64,000 nucleotides of DNA from Caulobacter henricii (GCF_001414055.1 NZ_CP013002.1:266501-330500), one strand, 5' to 3'. Shown: positions 44,174-55,575, counted from the first letter of the stretch. Made by a program: numbers and translations. The notes: a model not told the origin generated them from the letters alone.

Positions 44174-45133
44174 CTAGGTCGTCAGCAGCCTTGGCAGCTT
44201 GAAGGTCACCGTTTCCCGGGCTTCGACCAGGTTCTCGAGGGTGACGTCGAAGCGGGCGGCGATGGCGTCTATGACTCCCTGGACCAGGTCTTCCGGCGCC
44301 GAGGCCCCGGCCGTGAGACCCACGCGGGAAACACCGTCGAACCATGACCAGTCAAGGCCGCTGGCGTCATCGATCAGCCGGGCGTCCCTGGCACCGGCCT
44401 TCAGGCCGACCTCGGCCAGGCGCACCGAGTTGGAGGAATTGCGCGAGCCGACCACCAGCACCAGTTCGGTGCCCTGGGCCAGGGTCTTGACCGCATCCTG
44501 TCGATTGGTGGTGGCGTAGCAGATGTCTTCCTTGTGCGGCGCGGCGATGCCGGGGAAGCGGGCCTTCAGAAGGTCAACCATGTCGGCGGTATCATCGACC
44601 GACAGGGTGGTCTGGGTCAGGAAGGCGACATTGGCCGGATCCTTCGGGATCCAGGCGCGGGCATCGTCGATGTTTTCGATCAGGGTCACCGTGCCCTCGG
44701 GCAGCTGGCCCATGGTGCCGACCACTTCCGGATGACCTTCATGGCCGATCAGGACGATCTCACGGCCCGAATTGAAGTGCTTCTGGGCCTCGACATGGAC
44801 CTTGGAAACCAGGGGGCAGGTGGCATCCAGATAGATCATCTCGCGGGCCTTGGCCTCGGCCGGCACCGACTTGGGCACCCCGTGGGCCGAAAACACTACC
44901 GGGCGATCATCGGGGGCTTCGGACAGTTCCTCGATGAAGATCGCGCCCAGGGCCTTGAGGCGATCAACGACATGACGATTGTGCACGATCTCGTGGCGCA
45001 CATAGACCGGCGCACCGAATTTCTCGATCGCCCGCTCGACAATCTGGATGGCGCGATCGACCCCCGCACAGAAGCCCCGGGGGCTGGCGAGCACGAGGGT
45101 GAGCGGCGGACGGACCGGAGCGGGGGCGTTCAT
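44174..45133 (-). CDS. ispH: 4-hydroxy-3-methylbut-2-enyl diphosphate reductase
   Basis: A 319-aa iron-sulfur enzyme, last step of the MEP isoprenoid pathway. The three cluster cysteines are C22 ([11 protein letters not shown]), C106 ([12 protein letters not shown]) and C205 ([11 protein letters not shown]). The [13 protein letters not shown] substrate loop is present. ATG 45133 was chosen; the frame to 45220 adds an unrelated Arg-rich stretch. Confidence 0.96.
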   Translation of the reverse strand: MNAPAPVRPPLTLVLASPRGFCAGVDRAIQIVERAIEKFGAPVYVRHEIVHNRHVVDRLKALGAIFIEELSEAPDDRPVVFSAHGVPKSVPAEAKAREMIYLDATCPLVSKVHVEAQKHFNSGREIVLIGHEGHPEVVGTMGQLPEGTVTLIENIDDARAWIPKDPANVAFLTQTTLSVDDTADMVDLLKARFPGIAAPHKEDICYATTNRQDAVKTLAQGTELVLVVGSRNSSNSVRLAEVGLKAGARDARLIDDASGLDWSWFDGVSRVGLTAGASAPEDLVQGVIDAIAARFDVTLENLVEARETVTFKLPRLLTT

Positions 45134-45296
45134 GGGCGGGAACCTAAGCGTTCGAAGGCCCTCGCGCCAGCACCGCGGCGGGGGTTCGCAGCCAAAGCTG
45201 TCGATTGCGACGTCACGCATATGCCTTTATCAGGCTGCATGACGCCGACTGGGGCATGCGCTCCTTCAAGCTCTTTCAATTCTGACCGGACGTTTC

Positions 45297-45995
45297 ATGC
45301 GCCCTCATTTCACCGTCGCCCTCAGTGCCCTGATGGCTGTTTCGATCGCGGCCACCGCGACGAGCGTTCACGCCCAGGCCCGTGGGCGCGGCCAGGACCA
45401 GGGCGGTCAGGACGAAGAGCAGGCCAGCAAGAAGAAGAAGCGCGACGAGGAGTGGAACCAGTCCAAGGCCCCGCTTGCCCAGCTGCGCAATGCGGGACCC
45501 TGCCCCTATGTGAAGGTGCTCTACGATGCCAGCCGCTTCGTCGAGTTCAAGGACGGGCGGGAAAGCCCGGCGGCGGTAGCCTATACCGGCGAGATCCAGG
45601 GCGTTTCGTCAGGCTGTGCCTACAAGAGCGATGATCCGATCAGCATCCGCGTCGAAGTGCTGTTCCAGCTCGGCCGCGGTCCGCAGGGCGCTGAGCCCCA
45701 GCGCAACTATCGCTACTGGGTTGCGGTCACCGAGCGGAACCAGGCGATTATCGCCAAGGAATATTTCGATCTGCCGATCACCTTCCCGACGGGGCAGGAT
45801 CGCGTGTTCGCCACCGAGCAGCTGCAGACCATCACCATCCCGCGCGCGGACGCCAAGGTCAGCGGCGGCAATTTCGAAGTCCTGGTCGGCTTCGACGTGA
45901 CCCCGGAAATGGCCGCCTTCAATCGTGAGGGCAAGCGCTTCCGGGTCAATGCCGGCCAGACGACGGCCCAAGCAGGGACTCCCAACAAGCAATGA
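45297..45995 (+). CDS. Secreted protein of unknown function upstream of argS
   Basis: A 232-aa protein with a signal peptide (cleavage near SVHA-QAR), a highly charged low-complexity stretch ([22 protein letters not shown], shown here in part) and a beta-rich domain with [18 protein letters not shown] and [12 protein letters not shown]. It has cysteines at about 69 and 104. It is conserved beside argS in Caulobacterales, as far as I recall, without known function. It overlaps argS by 4 bases. Confidence 0.8.
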   Translation: MRPHFTVALSALMAVSIAATATSVHAQARGRGQDQGGQDEEQASKKKKRDEEWNQSKAPLAQLRNAGPCPYVKVLYDASRFVEFKDGRESPAAVAYTGEIQGVSSGCAYKSDDPISIRVEVLFQLGRGPQGAEPQRNYRYWVAVTERNQAIIAKEYFDLPITFPTGQDRVFATEQLQTITIPRADAKVSGGNFEVLVGFDVTPEMAAFNREGKRFRVNAGQTTAQAGTPNKQ

Positions 45996-47794
45996 GTGAT
46001 TTGAAGCGGTCCTTGAGCGAGGCGGCCGCAGCTGCCTTCCAGGCCGCCGGACTGTCTCCCGAGTTCGGGCGTGTCACGGCGTCCGACCGGCCTGATCTTG
46101 CCGATTTCCAATGCAACGGTGCGCTCGCGGCCGCCAAGAGCGCCAAGCGCAATCCGCGTGAGATCGCGGTGCAGGTGGTCGATCACCTGAAGGGTGACCC
46201 GCGTCTGGCCTCGGTGGAAATCGCCGGCGTCGGCTTCATCAACATGCGGGTCAGCGCCGAGGCCCTGTCGGCCCGCGCCAAGGAGATCGCCGCAGATCCG
46301 CGCGCCGGGGCAGCCCTGGTCGAGTCGCCGCGCCGGGTGCTGGTGGACTATGCCGGTCCCAATGTGGCCAAGCCGATGCATGTGGGTCACCTGCGGGCCT
46401 CGATCATCGGTGAGTCCGTCAAGCGCCTGTACCGGTTCCGGGGTGACGACGTGGTCGGTGACGCCCACTTCGGCGACTGGGGCTTCCAGATGGGCCTGCT
46501 GATCACCGCCGTGATGGACGAGCACCCGTTCATCCAGGCCCTGATGGAAAAGCTGCCGGAAGCGCCGCGCGGCTTCACCAAGGCCGATGAGGACAAGGTG
46601 CTCGCCGAGTTCGCGGCCCTGATCAGCCTGGCGGATCTGGACCGGCTCTATCCGCTGGCCTCGACCCGCCAGAAGGAAGATCTCGACTACAAGGAGCGGG
46701 CCCGTCGGGCGACCGCAGAGTTGCAGAACGGCCGGTTCGGCTACCGTCTGCTGTGGCGCCATTTCGTCAATGTCAGCCGGGTTGCCCTGGAGCGTGAGTT
46801 CCATGCCCTCGGCGTCGACTTCGACCTCTGGAAGGGCGAAAGCGACGTCCAGGAACTGATTGCCCCGATGGTGCATCAGCTGGAGGACAAGGGGCTTCTG
46901 GTCGAGGACCAGGGCGCGCGGATCGTTCGTGTGTCCCAGGAAGGCGACAAGCGCGATGTGCCGCCCTTGCTGGTGGTCTCATCCGAAGGCTCGGCCATGT
47001 ACGGCACGACCGACCTGGCCACGATCCTCGACCGTCGCAGCAGCTTTGACCCGCACCTGATCCTCTATTGCGTCGACCAGCGTCAGGCCGACCATTTCGA
47101 GACGGTGTTCCGGGCTGCCTATCTGGCCGGTTATGCCGAGCCGGGCACGCTGGAGCACATCGGCTTTGGCACCATGAACGGCAGCGACGGCAAGCCGTTC
47201 AAGACCCGGGCCGGTGGCGTTCTGAAGCTGCACGACCTGATCGAAATGGCCCGCGAAAAGGCCCGTGAACGCCTGCGCGAAGCAGGGCTCGGGACCGAGC
47301 TGTCGCCAGAGGCCTTCGAAGAGACCGCCCACAAGGTCGGGATCGCCGCCCTGAAGTTCGCCGACCTGCAGAACTTCCGTGGCACGTCCTATGTGTTTGA
47401 TCTTGATCGGTTCACCAGCTTTGAGGGCAAGACCGGTCCCTATCTTCTGTACCAGTCGGTGCGGATCAAGAGCGTACTGCGCAAGGCTGCCGAAGCCGGG
47501 TTGAAGGCGGGCCGGATCACCATCGGCGAGCCGGCGGAGCGGGATCTGGCCATGCTGCTGGACGCTTTCGAAGGGGCTCTGACCGAGGCCTATGACAAGA
47601 AGGCTCCGAACTTTGTCGCCGAGCATGCCTACAAGCTGGCCCAGACCTTCTCGAAGTTCTATGCGGCCTGCCCGATCATGAGTGCCGACGACGACGCGAC
47701 GCGAGCCTCACGTCTGAACCTGGCCCAGACCACCCTGCGGCAACTGGAGCAGGCCCTGGATCTGCTGGGTATTGAAGCCCCGGAGCGCATGTAG
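45992..47794 (+). CDS. argS: Arginyl-tRNA synthetase
   Basis: A 600-aa class I synthetase. The HIGH motif appears as HVGH in [19 protein letters not shown] (about 117-135). The N-terminal Add1 domain, the [15 protein letters not shown] segment taking the place of KMSKS, and the DALR anticodon-binding domain (ending [23 protein letters not shown]) are all visible. Length is normal. It is coupled to the preceding gene and followed by a convergent chemoreceptor gene. Confidence 0.97.
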   Translation: MSDLKRSLSEAAAAAFQAAGLSPEFGRVTASDRPDLADFQCNGALAAAKSAKRNPREIAVQVVDHLKGDPRLASVEIAGVGFINMRVSAEALSARAKEIAADPRAGAALVESPRRVLVDYAGPNVAKPMHVGHLRASIIGESVKRLYRFRGDDVVGDAHFGDWGFQMGLLITAVMDEHPFIQALMEKLPEAPRGFTKADEDKVLAEFAALISLADLDRLYPLASTRQKEDLDYKERARRATAELQNGRFGYRLLWRHFVNVSRVALEREFHALGVDFDLWKGESDVQELIAPMVHQLEDKGLLVEDQGARIVRVSQEGDKRDVPPLLVVSSEGSAMYGTTDLATILDRRSSFDPHLILYCVDQRQADHFETVFRAAYLAGYAEPGTLEHIGFGTMNGSDGKPFKTRAGGVLKLHDLIEMAREKARERLREAGLGTELSPEAFEETAHKVGIAALKFADLQNFRGTSYVFDLDRFTSFEGKTGPYLLYQSVRIKSVLRKAAEAGLKAGRITIGEPAERDLAMLLDAFEGALTEAYDKKAPNFVAEHAYKLAQTFSKFYAACPIMSADDDATRASRLNLAQTTLRQLEQALDLLGIEAPERM

Positions 47795-47844
47795 CCACAG
47801 GCTGCGCGTCAGCACCCTGACTGAGTTCTCGGAGTGAGACCCTG

Positions 47845-49656
47845 TCAGGCGGCTTCGGCTCCGGCTTCGGCCTGTGCGCCGCTCTCGCCCACCCTGAACC
47901 GCTGGATCAGGGCCCCAAGCTCGCCAGCTTCGCGGGTAAGGCTGTGGCTTGCGGCGGTGGTCTCCTCGACCATGGCGGCGTTCTGCTGAGTGACCTGGTC
48001 CATCTGGCTGACAGCATTGTTGATCTCGGCCAGGCCGATCGCCTGATGCTTGGCGGCTGAGGCGATGGTGTTCACCAGGTCCTCGATACGTCCGAAATGG
48101 TCGACGACGCTGGAGAGTTCCTCGCCGACCCGGACGACCAGCCCCACGCCACTCTGGACGCTGTCGGAGGATTCTGTGACCAGGGTCTTGATCTCCTTGG
48201 CCGCGTCCGCCGAACGCTGGGCCAGGGCGCGGACTTCCTGGGCCACGACCGCGAAGCCGCGGCCGGCCTCGCCGGCGCGCGCCGCCTCGACCCCGGCATT
48301 GAGGGCCAGAAGATTGGTCTGGAAGGCGATCTCGTCGATCACCGTGATGATCTGGCCGATCTGGCGCGAGGAGGCGTCAATCCGCTCCATGGCGGTCATG
48401 GCCTCATTGGCGACAGCGCTGGACTTGCCGACCATGGTGCGGCTGACTGAGGTCGCCTTCTGGGCTTCAGCCGCGTTTTCGGCCGTCTGCCGGACGGTGG
48501 CGGTGACCTGGTCCAGTGCTGCGGCAGTTTCCTCGAGGCTGGCGGCCTGTTGCTCTGTGCGTCGGGCCAGATCATCAGACGCCGAAGAAATTTCACGTGA
48601 GCCGCTGTCAACAGCGCTCGTGCTGTCCAGGACCCGCCCCAGGGTTTCTTCAAGTATTTCCAGAGAGCTGTTGAAGTCGTCGCGCAGACATTCGAATTCC
48701 CGTGGAAATGTTGCGGTTATCCGCTGGGTCAGATTGCCTTCCGCCAATTGCCGGAGCCCGCCGCCCAAGAGCTTGACGACCTGCTGGCGCAGGTTGCGCT
48801 CTTCGGTTCTCGCCATTTCGGCCGCCCAATCCTGATCCTGGAACTGCTTCAGCTGCTCGGCCTGTTTCGCGGCCTGGCGCTCAAGCGAGGCCGTTCTGAA
48901 ACCAGCGACCGATCTGGCCATTTCGCCCACCTCGTCGGCGCGCTCCTGCATCGGGACTTCCTGGGTGAAGTCCCCCGCAGCCAGCTGGCCCATATAGGCG
49001 GACACCTTCGACAGGGGGCTCACAATGAAATTGCGCAGGACATTGGAGCCCACCACGACGAGGGCCAGCATCATCAGGGTCGTCGCCGCCAAGAGAGCAA
49101 AGGCGATCTTGGTGGTGCGTTCAGCTTCGAGAACGGAATCGGCTGCGGCCTTGTTGGCCATCACCGTCAGGCTGTCGATGACCTTGCGGTGCCGGGCATA
49201 GATCGGCTCCAGCGCGGCGATGGAGGTGTTGACGGCGATGACGTCGCCGGACTTCAGGGCGGGGGCGTATTTCTGGTCCACGATGGCCCAGAAGGCGTCC
49301 ATTTCCACCTGGGACTGTTCCAGGGCTGCCTGTGCGTCCTTCGGCAACCCGGTCTTCTGCCAATAGTCCCGACGCTGCTCATCCTGGCTCTTGAGGGTGG
49401 CCAGGGTTGCCAGGGTCGCCTCGGCCTGTCCGGCATCCTCGGCACCGTGGTGCACGACCAGCATGGCCTCGACGAGGTAAAGCGGCGGCGGCAGGATGTC
49501 GGCCAACAGCTCGTAGGCATGGGCCTGCTTCTTGGACAACGGTCCGCCGACCCTGAGTTCCAGCAGGGAGAATACGGCGGTGGCTGTGGCCAGGATGAAG
49601 CCCAGCAGCAGGGCGCCGGCAAACAGGTTCAGGGCGTCTCGAAGTCTGAGCTTCAT
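47845..49656 (-). CDS. Methyl-accepting chemotaxis protein
   Basis: A 603-aa chemoreceptor. Membrane helix 1 is about 10-32, a periplasmic helical sensor domain runs 33-185, helix 2 is about 186-212, and HAMP domain follows ([22 protein letters not shown]). The long signalling coiled coil has the highly conserved tip [20 protein letters not shown] with DEIAFQTN near 440. The C-terminus ends [13 protein letters not shown] (AEAGAEAA), a hydrophobic Ala-Ala end resembling ClpXP-recognised tails. The ligand is unknown. It converges on argS. Confidence 0.94.
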   Translation of the reverse strand: MKLRLRDALNLFAGALLLGFILATATAVFSLLELRVGGPLSKKQAHAYELLADILPPPLYLVEAMLVVHHGAEDAGQAEATLATLATLKSQDEQRRDYWQKTGLPKDAQAALEQSQVEMDAFWAIVDQKYAPALKSGDVIAVNTSIAALEPIYARHRKVIDSLTVMANKAAADSVLEAERTTKIAFALLAATTLMMLALVVVGSNVLRNFIVSPLSKVSAYMGQLAAGDFTQEVPMQERADEVGEMARSVAGFRTASLERQAAKQAEQLKQFQDQDWAAEMARTEERNLRQQVVKLLGGGLRQLAEGNLTQRITATFPREFECLRDDFNSSLEILEETLGRVLDSTSAVDSGSREISSASDDLARRTEQQAASLEETAAALDQVTATVRQTAENAAEAQKATSVSRTMVGKSSAVANEAMTAMERIDASSRQIGQIITVIDEIAFQTNLLALNAGVEAARAGEAGRGFAVVAQEVRALAQRSADAAKEIKTLVTESSDSVQSGVGLVVRVGEELSSVVDHFGRIEDLVNTIASAAKHQAIGLAEINNAVSQMDQVTQQNAAMVEETTAASHSLTREAGELGALIQRFRVGESGAQAEAGAEAA

Positions 49657-49845
49657 GTTTGAGTCCGCAAGTGTGGCTGTATCAGTTCAGGGGAGCAGGG
49701 TTAACGGGCCCGAAACCCGGACTGCGGCCATCTGTCTCAGGATGATGCCGAAATGGGCATTCCGTGCGACCAAGCGGTAAGAGGCGTCAGTGAAGCCGGA
49801 CCCGTGCTTGACTCCGGGTCCCCCCTCCAGCATTGAGCGCCTGAC
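49657..49845. other. Intergenic region between the chemoreceptor and gcvT leader
   Basis: About 190 bases with divergent promoters. A possible promoter for the riboswitch transcript is TTGACT at 49808-49813 and CATTGA at 49831-49836 (17-base spacer), predicting a start near 49843, just before the first aptamer. A GGTTAACG segment at about 49699-49706 may belong to the chemoreceptor promoter. No gene seen. Confidence 0.35.
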
Positions 49846-50063
49846 CCACGCGGGAGACATCGGGATTCGCGTCCCGAGGCCGAAGGCGCAACCGCCCCGG
49901 AAACGCTCAGGCAAAAGGACCGCGCGGGTTTAGGAACGCTGGAAAGAGGCTGTCTGCCCTCCCTGACCAGGGAAGATGGATGGCCCGCCGAAGGAGCAAG
50001 GCTCCCCATCCTTCGCGCGATGGGCCGGGGCCGGAATCTCTCAGGTCAAAGGGACAGCGGGGG
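49846..50063 (+). ncRNA. Tandem glycine riboswitch (two aptamers)
   Basis: Aptamer 1 (about 49846-49929) has CGGGAGA, then GGCCGAAGGCGCAACCGCC, CGGAAACGCTCAGGCAAAAG and GACCGCGCGG. Aptamer 2 (about 49932-50063) has GCTGGAAAGAGG, GCCGAAGGAGCAAGGCTCC, GGAATCTCTCAGGTCAAAGG and GACAGCGGGGG. These are the gcvT-type glycine aptamer signatures in tandem. It precedes gcvT-gcvH-gcvPA-gcvPB and should turn on the glycine cleavage operon when glycine is abundant. No clear expression platform is visible beyond sequences close to the gcvT ribosome site (GGAG at 50109-50112). Confidence 0.92.
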
Positions 50064-50119
50064 CGCGATCGTCTGGTGAAAGCCGGACCAGCAGCGCCGT
50101 CCCCGTTTGGAGCCCCCGC

Positions 50120-51232
50120 GTGTCCGACCAAGATCTCAAGAAGACGCCCCTGTATGACGCCCATGTGGCGTCCGGCGCGCGCATGGTGCCGTTTGCGGGC
50201 TATTCCATGCCGGTTCAGTACAAGGACGGGGTGCTGAAAGAGCATCTGTGGACCCGCGAGCATGCCGGCCTGTTCGACGTTTCGCACATGGGGCAGGCGC
50301 GCATTCGGGGCACGGATCCGGCCAAGAGCTTCGAGAAGGTGGTCTCGGCCGACTATCAAGGTCTCAAGCCCGGCAAGCAGCGCTATGGCGTTCTGCTGAA
50401 TGCCCAGGGCGGCATTATCGACGATCTGATGACCGCGCGTCCTGATGACGATGGCCTGTTCGTGGTGGTCAACGGTGCCTGCAAGGACAACGACTACGCC
50501 ATCATCGCCAAGGCGCTTGAAGGCGAGGCCACGGTCGAGCGCCTGGAAGATCGCGCCCTGCTGGCCCTGCAGGGGCCCGAAGCCGCCGCCGTTCTGGCCG
50601 CCCACGTCCCGGCTGCGGCCGACATGGTATTTATGGACACCGCCGTTCTGACTGCCTTTGGCGTCGAGGCCATCATTTCCCGCTCGGGCTATACCGGTGA
50701 AGACGGCTACGAGATCTCGGTGCCGGCCGCCGACGCGACGCGCATCTGGAATACCCTGTTGCAGGACGAGCGCGTGAAGCCCATCGGACTGGGCGCGCGC
50801 GACAGCCTGCGCCTGGAGGCCGGCCTGCCCCTCTATGGTCACGACCTCGACGAGACCGTTTCGCCCATCGAGGCGGGCCTGAACTTCGCCATCGGCAAGC
50901 GCCGCCGTGAGGCCGCCGATTACCCGGGCGCGTCCCGGATTGGTGCCGAACTGGCCGGCGATCTCTCCCGCATCCGCGTCAATCTGAAGGTGCTCGAAGG
51001 TGCTCCGGCCCGTGAGGGCGCGCAGATCGCCGACGCGACCGGCACCGTGGTCGGGGTGATCACCAGCGGCGGCTTCGGACCAAGCTTCGGCGGTGCCATC
51101 GCTATCGGCTTTGTGCCCCCTGCCCTGGCGGTGGTCGGCGCGCGGCTGCAGGTGATTGTCCGCGGCAAGTCACAAGCGGCTGAGGTCGTGGCCTCGCCAT
51201 TCGTTCCCAATCGTTACGTCCGCAAACTCTAG
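50120..51232 (+). CDS. gcvT: Glycine cleavage system aminomethyltransferase (T-protein)
   Basis: A 370-aa tetrahydrofolate-dependent enzyme: [85 protein letters not shown] chose GTG 50120 ([12 protein letters not shown]) because GGAG lies 7 bases upstream; the frame extends to 49976 through the riboswitch, which is not coding. First gene of the gcv operon. Confidence 0.95.
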   Translation: MSDQDLKKTPLYDAHVASGARMVPFAGYSMPVQYKDGVLKEHLWTREHAGLFDVSHMGQARIRGTDPAKSFEKVVSADYQGLKPGKQRYGVLLNAQGGIIDDLMTARPDDDGLFVVVNGACKDNDYAIIAKALEGEATVERLEDRALLALQGPEAAAVLAAHVPAAADMVFMDTAVLTAFGVEAIISRSGYTGEDGYEISVPAADATRIWNTLLQDERVKPIGLGARDSLRLEAGLPLYGHDLDETVSPIEAGLNFAIGKRRREAADYPGASRIGAELAGDLSRIRVNLKVLEGAPAREGAQIADATGTVVGVITSGGFGPSFGGAIAIGFVPPALAVVGARLQVIVRGKSQAAEVVASPFVPNRYVRKL

Positions 51233-51245
51233 GAAGGGCCCAGAC

Positions 51246-51611
51246 ATGCGTTTTACCAAGGATCATGAGTGGGTCGCCGTCGAAGGCGATATCGCTACGG
51301 TCGGCATCACCGCCTATGCCGCTGAACAGCTGGGCGACGTGGTGTTCGTCGAGGTGCCTGAGGTCGGCAAGACCGTGAAGCAGGGCGACGGCCTGGCCGT
51401 GGTCGAGAGCGTCAAGGCCGCCTCCGACGTCTATGCCCCGGTCTCGGGCGAGGTGGTCGAGGCCAATGCCGCCCTGGGTGACGCGCCCGAGACGGTCAAT
51501 GCCGTGCCGGAAACCGGCGGCTGGTTTGCGAAGCTGAAGCTTTCCAACCCGTCGGAAGTCGAGGCCCTGATGGACCGCGACGCCTACGAAGCCTTCCTCG
51601 GCACGCTCTAA
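51246..51611 (+). CDS. gcvH: Glycine cleavage system H protein
   Basis: A 121-aa lipoyl carrier protein. The lipoylated lysine is K57 in [31 protein letters not shown] is the usual N-terminus. It shuttles the aminomethyl group from P- to T-protein. ATG 51246 follows AGGAAGGG, 13 bases after the gcvT stop. Confidence 0.96.
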   Translation: MRFTKDHEWVAVEGDIATVGITAYAAEQLGDVVFVEVPEVGKTVKQGDGLAVVESVKAASDVYAPVSGEVVEANAALGDAPETVNAVPETGGWFAKLKLSNPSEVEALMDRDAYEAFLGTL

Positions 51612-51620
51612 CTTCCTGTC

Positions 51621-51647
51621 ATCCCGGCTCTTCGCTGCAGCCGGGAT
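51621..51647 (+). other. Hairpin between gcvH and gcvPA
   Basis: ATCCCGGCT pairs with AGCCGGGAT (9 bp) around CTTCGCTGC. There is no T-run, so it is more likely a processing or stability element, letting H protein be made in excess of P protein. It also resembles the short ATCCCGGC-type intergenic palindromes. Confidence 0.5.
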
Positions 51648-51670
51648 GATACCAGAACAGGCTCCTCCCC

Positions 51671-53017
51671 ATGCGCTACCTGCCCCTGACCCCCGATGAT
51701 CGCGCCGAGATGCTGGGCGTTATCGGCGTGGACTCGATCGACGCCCTGTTTGTCGATGTTCCCACCTCCGCCCGGCGCGCCGGGACCGTCGACCTGCCGC
51801 TGCACGCCGGCGAGCTGGAGGTCGAGCGTGAGATGGCGGCCCTGGCCCGACGGAACCGCTCGGCGGGGGAGGGGTCCTTCTTCTGTGGCGCGGGAGCCTA
51901 TCGCCATCACGTGCCGGCGACGGTCGATCACATCATCCAGCGGTCGGAGTTCCTGACCAGCTACACGCCTTACCAGCCGGAAATCGCCCAGGGCACCTTG
52001 CAGGTCCTGTTCGAGTTCCAGACCCAGGTCGCGGCCCTGACCGGCATGGAGGTGGCCAATGCCTCGCTCTATGACGGGTCGACCGCCGCCGCCGAGGCGG
52101 TGATGATGGCCACCCGGGTCACCCGCCGCAACAAGGCGGTGATGTCGGGCGGCGTCCACCCGCACTATGTCGAGACCATCGACACCCTGGCCCATGCGGC
52201 CGGTGTCGCCACCCAGCGCCTGGCCGTCGCCATCGATGCCGAGGACGCGGTGATCGCCGCCATCGACGCCGACACCGCCTGTGTCGTCGTCCAGACCCCC
52301 AATGTGTTCGGCACCGCCACCGACGTCACCCGGATCGCCGCCGCGGCCCAGGCCGCCGGTGCCCTGCTGATCGTGGTGACCACCGAGGTCGTGTCGCTGG
52401 GCCTGCTCAAGTCGCCCGGCGAGATGGGCGCAGATATCGTGGTGGCCGAGGGCCAGTCGATCGGCAACGGCCTGAACTTCGGCGGCCCCTATGTCGGCCT
52501 CTTTGCCTGCAAGGAAAAATACATCCGCCAGGCCCCTGGCCGGCTGTGCGGCGAAACGGTGGACGCTGATGGCCGTCGGGGTTTCGTCCTGACCCTGTCG
52601 ACCCGCGAGCAGCATATCCGCCGCGACAAGGCCACCTCGAATATCTGCACCAACAGCGGCCTCTGCGCCCTGGCCTTCAGCATCCATATGAGCCTGCTGG
52701 GCGAGGTGGGCCTGCGGCAGCTGGCGGCGATCAATCACGAAAAGGCCCGCGCCCTGCGGGATGCCCTGGCCGCCATCCCCGGCGTCGAGATCCTCACCTC
52801 GCGGTTCTTCAACGAATTCGCCATCCGGGTGCCGGGCAAGGCCGCCGAGCTGGTCGAGACCCTGGCGGGCCAGGGTATCATCGCCGGCGTCCCGTTCTCG
52901 CGCCTCGATGCCCATGCCGGCCTCGACGACGTGCTGCTGGTGGCCGCCACCGAAACCACCCTCGATATCGACATCACCTTCTTCGCCAAGGTTCTGGCCA
53001 AGGTCATCGCCCAATGA
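51671..53017 (+). CDS. gcvPA: Glycine dehydrogenase (decarboxylating) subunit 1
   Basis: A 448-aa subunit, N-terminal half-type of the split P-protein (PLP fold without the PLP lysine). It shows [59 protein letters not shown] and [22 protein letters not shown], the typical features. The bacterial split form requires GcvPB, encoded next with a 4-base overlap. Confidence 0.95.
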   Translation: MRYLPLTPDDRAEMLGVIGVDSIDALFVDVPTSARRAGTVDLPLHAGELEVEREMAALARRNRSAGEGSFFCGAGAYRHHVPATVDHIIQRSEFLTSYTPYQPEIAQGTLQVLFEFQTQVAALTGMEVANASLYDGSTAAAEAVMMATRVTRRNKAVMSGGVHPHYVETIDTLAHAAGVATQRLAVAIDAEDAVIAAIDADTACVVVQTPNVFGTATDVTRIAAAAQAAGALLIVVTTEVVSLGLLKSPGEMGADIVVAEGQSIGNGLNFGGPYVGLFACKEKYIRQAPGRLCGETVDADGRRGFVLTLSTREQHIRRDKATSNICTNSGLCALAFSIHMSLLGEVGLRQLAAINHEKARALRDALAAIPGVEILTSRFFNEFAIRVPGKAAELVETLAGQGIIAGVPFSRLDAHAGLDDVLLVAATETTLDIDITFFAKVLAKVIAQ

Positions 53018-54591
53018 GCATGAACAGCGTTGGACGGCCGACCCGTCCCGAAACCGCCAATGACACCGTGGACACGCACGCCACCCTGACCGGCGCTCGC
53101 GGCCTGCTGCAGGACGAAGCCCTGATCTTCGAGCGCGATGGCTGGCACAAGACCGGGGTCGACCTGCCGGAGGCCTCGGCCCCTGCCGACGACCTGAACA
53201 GCCTGCTGCGCACGGCCCCGATCGGCCTGCCGGGCCTCTCCGAGCCCGAGGTTGTCCGCCACTATGTGCGGCTGTCCCAGAAGAACCACGCCATCGACCT
53301 GGCGCTGTATCCGCTGGGATCGTGCACGATGAAGCACAATCCGCGCCTCAACGAGAAGATGGCGCGCCTGCCGGGCTTCGCCGACATCCACCCCCTGCAG
53401 CCGCAGTCGACCGTGCAGGGGGCTCTGGAACTGATGGACCGCCTGGCCCACTGGCTGAAGACGCTCACGGGCATGCCCGCTGTGGCCCTGACGCCCAAGG
53501 CCGGTGCCCATGGCGAGATGTGCGGCATGCTCGCCATCCGCGCGGCGCATGAGGCCAAGGGCCAGGGTCATCGCAAGACCGTCCTGGCCCCGACCAGCGC
53601 CCACGGCACCAATCCCGCCACGGCTGCCTTTGTCGGCTATACCGTGGTCGAGATCGCCCAGACCGCCGACGGTCGGGTTGATCTGGCCGACCTGGAATCG
53701 AAGCTCGGCGATCACGTGGCGGCCATCATGGTCACCAATCCCAATACCTGCGGTCTGTTCGAGCGCGATGTGGTGGAGATTGCGCGCCTGACCCATGCGG
53801 CGGGGGCCTATTTCTACTGCGATGGGGCCAATTTCAACGCCATCGTCGGCCGCGTTCGTCCGGGTGATCTGGGTGTCGATGCCATGCACATCAACCTGCA
53901 CAAGACCTTCTCGACGCCCCATGGCGGCGGTGGTCCGGGTGCCGGTCCGGTGGTGCTCAGCGAGGCTCTGGCGCCGTTCGCGCCGACGCCCTGGCTGGTG
54001 CATGGCGAAGACGGCTTTGCCCTGGTCGAACATGCCGGCGAGGCGGGGGCCGAGACCGCCTTTGGCCGCATGAGCGCCTTCCATGGCCAGATGGGCATGT
54101 ATACCCGCGCCTATGCCTACATGCTCAGCCACGGGGCCGATGGCCTGCGTCAGGTGGCCGAGGATGCCGTGCTCAACGCCAACTATCTGAAGGCCCGCCT
54201 GTCGGACGTGATGAGCCCGGCCTTCCCGGACGGCCCGTGCATGCACGAGGCCCTTTTCGACGACAGCTGGCTTGAAGGCACGGGCGTGACCACCCTGGAT
54301 TTCGCCAAGGCGATGATCGACGAGGGCTTCCACCCGATGACCATGTATTTCCCGCTGGTCGTCCACGGTGCGATGCTGATCGAACCGACTGAAACCGAGA
54401 GCAAGCAGGAACTCGACCGCTTTGTGGTCGCACTGCGAGCCCTGGCTCATGCCGCCAAGTCCGGTGATGTCGAGCGCTTCAAGGGAGCGCCCTACCATGC
54501 TCCGATGCGGCGTCTCGACGAGACCCTGGCTGCCCGCAAGCCTCGGTTGAGGTGGAAACCTGTGGCGGAAGCGCCACTGGCGGCCGAATAG
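53014..54591 (+). CDS. gcvPB: Glycine dehydrogenase (decarboxylating) subunit 2
   Basis: A 525-aa catalytic subunit with the PLP lysine in [18 protein letters not shown] (about K298). Other motifs are [27 protein letters not shown] and [14 protein letters not shown]. It decarboxylates glycine and passes the aminomethyl group to GcvH. The size is at the upper end of the family. It is last in the gcv operon. Confidence 0.95.
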   Translation: MSMNSVGRPTRPETANDTVDTHATLTGARGLLQDEALIFERDGWHKTGVDLPEASAPADDLNSLLRTAPIGLPGLSEPEVVRHYVRLSQKNHAIDLALYPLGSCTMKHNPRLNEKMARLPGFADIHPLQPQSTVQGALELMDRLAHWLKTLTGMPAVALTPKAGAHGEMCGMLAIRAAHEAKGQGHRKTVLAPTSAHGTNPATAAFVGYTVVEIAQTADGRVDLADLESKLGDHVAAIMVTNPNTCGLFERDVVEIARLTHAAGAYFYCDGANFNAIVGRVRPGDLGVDAMHINLHKTFSTPHGGGGPGAGPVVLSEALAPFAPTPWLVHGEDGFALVEHAGEAGAETAFGRMSAFHGQMGMYTRAYAYMLSHGADGLRQVAEDAVLNANYLKARLSDVMSPAFPDGPCMHEALFDDSWLEGTGVTTLDFAKAMIDEGFHPMTMYFPLVVHGAMLIEPTETESKQELDRFVVALRALAHAAKSGDVERFKGAPYHAPMRRLDETLAARKPRLRWKPVAEAPLAAE

Positions 54592-54617
54592 CAGGGTCCT
54601 ATTTCAGGACGCGTCGA

Positions 54618-54640
54618 AAGGGCGCCTTTACGGCGCCCTT
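54618..54640 (+). terminator. Hairpin after gcvPB
   Basis: AAGGGCGCC pairs with GGCGCCCTT (9 bp, 5-base loop TTTAC), followed by ATCGG rather than a T-run. It is probably the operon terminator, possibly of reduced strength. Confidence 0.6.
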
Positions 54641-54721
54641 ATCGGTCCACATATCAGGCTCGCGCGTCGGGCTGATTGGATTTTCCAGGAGCAAACGGAG
54701 CGTGAAGTCCGTCAGCTCCTC

Positions 54722-55132
54722 ATGAATGCTTCAGTCGCCCTCGCCATGCCTCGTGCACGCCATTCCCCTGCCGATGATCTCGCCCGCGAGATCGTGGCGC
54801 GCGTCCTGCGCGTCACCCTGGTGGTGCTTGGCCTGTTGCTGGTCGCTGCCGGTGCCGTGATAGCCCCCTTGCCGGGCCCGCTGGGCCTGCCGCTCACGGT
54901 CATCGGCCTGATGCTTGTGCTGCGGAACTCGTTCAAGGCCCGCAAGCAGTTCGTGCGCTTCCAGCATGCCCACCCCAAGCTGATCTTTCCCTTGCGCAGG
55001 CTGCTGCGTCGGGAGCCCGAGGTGGTGCTGGTCGCCTGGCAGCAGGTTCTGCGCATTGAGCGGCTGATCATGCCCCGCCGTTGGCGCGTGGCCGTGCGCT
55101 GGCGCAAGTCGATCAAGCGCCGCCGTCGGTGA
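54722..55132 (+). CDS. Small membrane protein with PGPLGLP motif (PGPGW-like), paralogue 1
   Basis: A 136-aa protein: a basic N-terminus, one or two membrane helices (LRVTLVVLGLLLVAAGAVI, then LGLPLTVIGLMLVL) with the PLPGPLGLPLTVIGL motif between them, and a basic C-terminal tail (KARKQFVRFQHAHPKLIFPL, WRKSIKRRRR). This arrangement resembles the PGPGW membrane domain family. The next gene encodes a clear paralogue, starting within this gene's stop. Function unknown. Confidence 0.75.
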   Translation: MNASVALAMPRARHSPADDLAREIVARVLRVTLVVLGLLLVAAGAVIAPLPGPLGLPLTVIGLMLVLRNSFKARKQFVRFQHAHPKLIFPLRRLLRREPEVVLVAWQQVLRIERLIMPRRWRVAVRWRKSIKRRRR

Positions 55133-55575
55133 CAGGCGCCTCAACCAGCGCGATCGACATCAGGCAAAAGGTCCGCCGGCGCGCCCGGTTGGCCTTGCTG
55201 CTGCGCGAGTCTGCGGCTCGGGCCTATCGGATCGCAGCGATCGCCTTTGGTAGCCTGGTGATCCTGGTCGGGGCGGTCCTGACCCCCTTGCCGGGCCATA
55301 TCGGCCTTCCCATGCTGGTCATCGGCCTGATGATCGTGCTGCGCTACTCGTTCCAGGCGCGCAAGCAGTTCATCCGCTGGCAGAGGCGCCATCCCAAGCT
55401 GGTCTTTCCGATCCGGCGGCTGATGCGCCGTGAGCCGGAGGTTCTGCTGGTCTTCTGGCAGCAATTGCTGCGCACCGAGAAGCTGGTCCTGCGCCGGGCC
55501 CGGTGGCGTGTTCTGAAGCGGGGCCGCAAACGGGCCCGCCGGCTCTGGAGCCAAAGAAAAAGGGCGCAGCCCTAA
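55129..55575 (+). CDS. Small membrane protein with PGHIGLP motif (PGPGW-like), paralogue 2
   Basis: A 148-aa protein starting at GTG 55129, overlapping the previous stop (GTGA). It shares with its neighbour the order helix, PLPGHIGLPMLVIGLMIVLR, then ARKQFIRWQRRHPKLVFPIR, LMRREPEVLLVFWQQLLRTEKL and a strongly basic end. About half the aligned residues are identical. The last codons run into the atp terminator hairpin. Tandem duplication is clear. Confidence 0.75.
   Translation: MTGASTSAIDIRQKVRRRARLALLLRESAARAYRIAAIAFGSLVILVGAVLTPLPGHIGLPMLVIGLMIVLRYSFQARKQFIRWQRRHPKLVFPIRRLMRREPEVLLVFWQQLLRTEKLVLRRARWRVLKRGRKRARRLWSQRKRAQP

Noticed and set aside
49976..50119. N-terminal extension of gcvT.
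   Set aside because: It would translate the second glycine aptamer; the residues are not T-protein-like.
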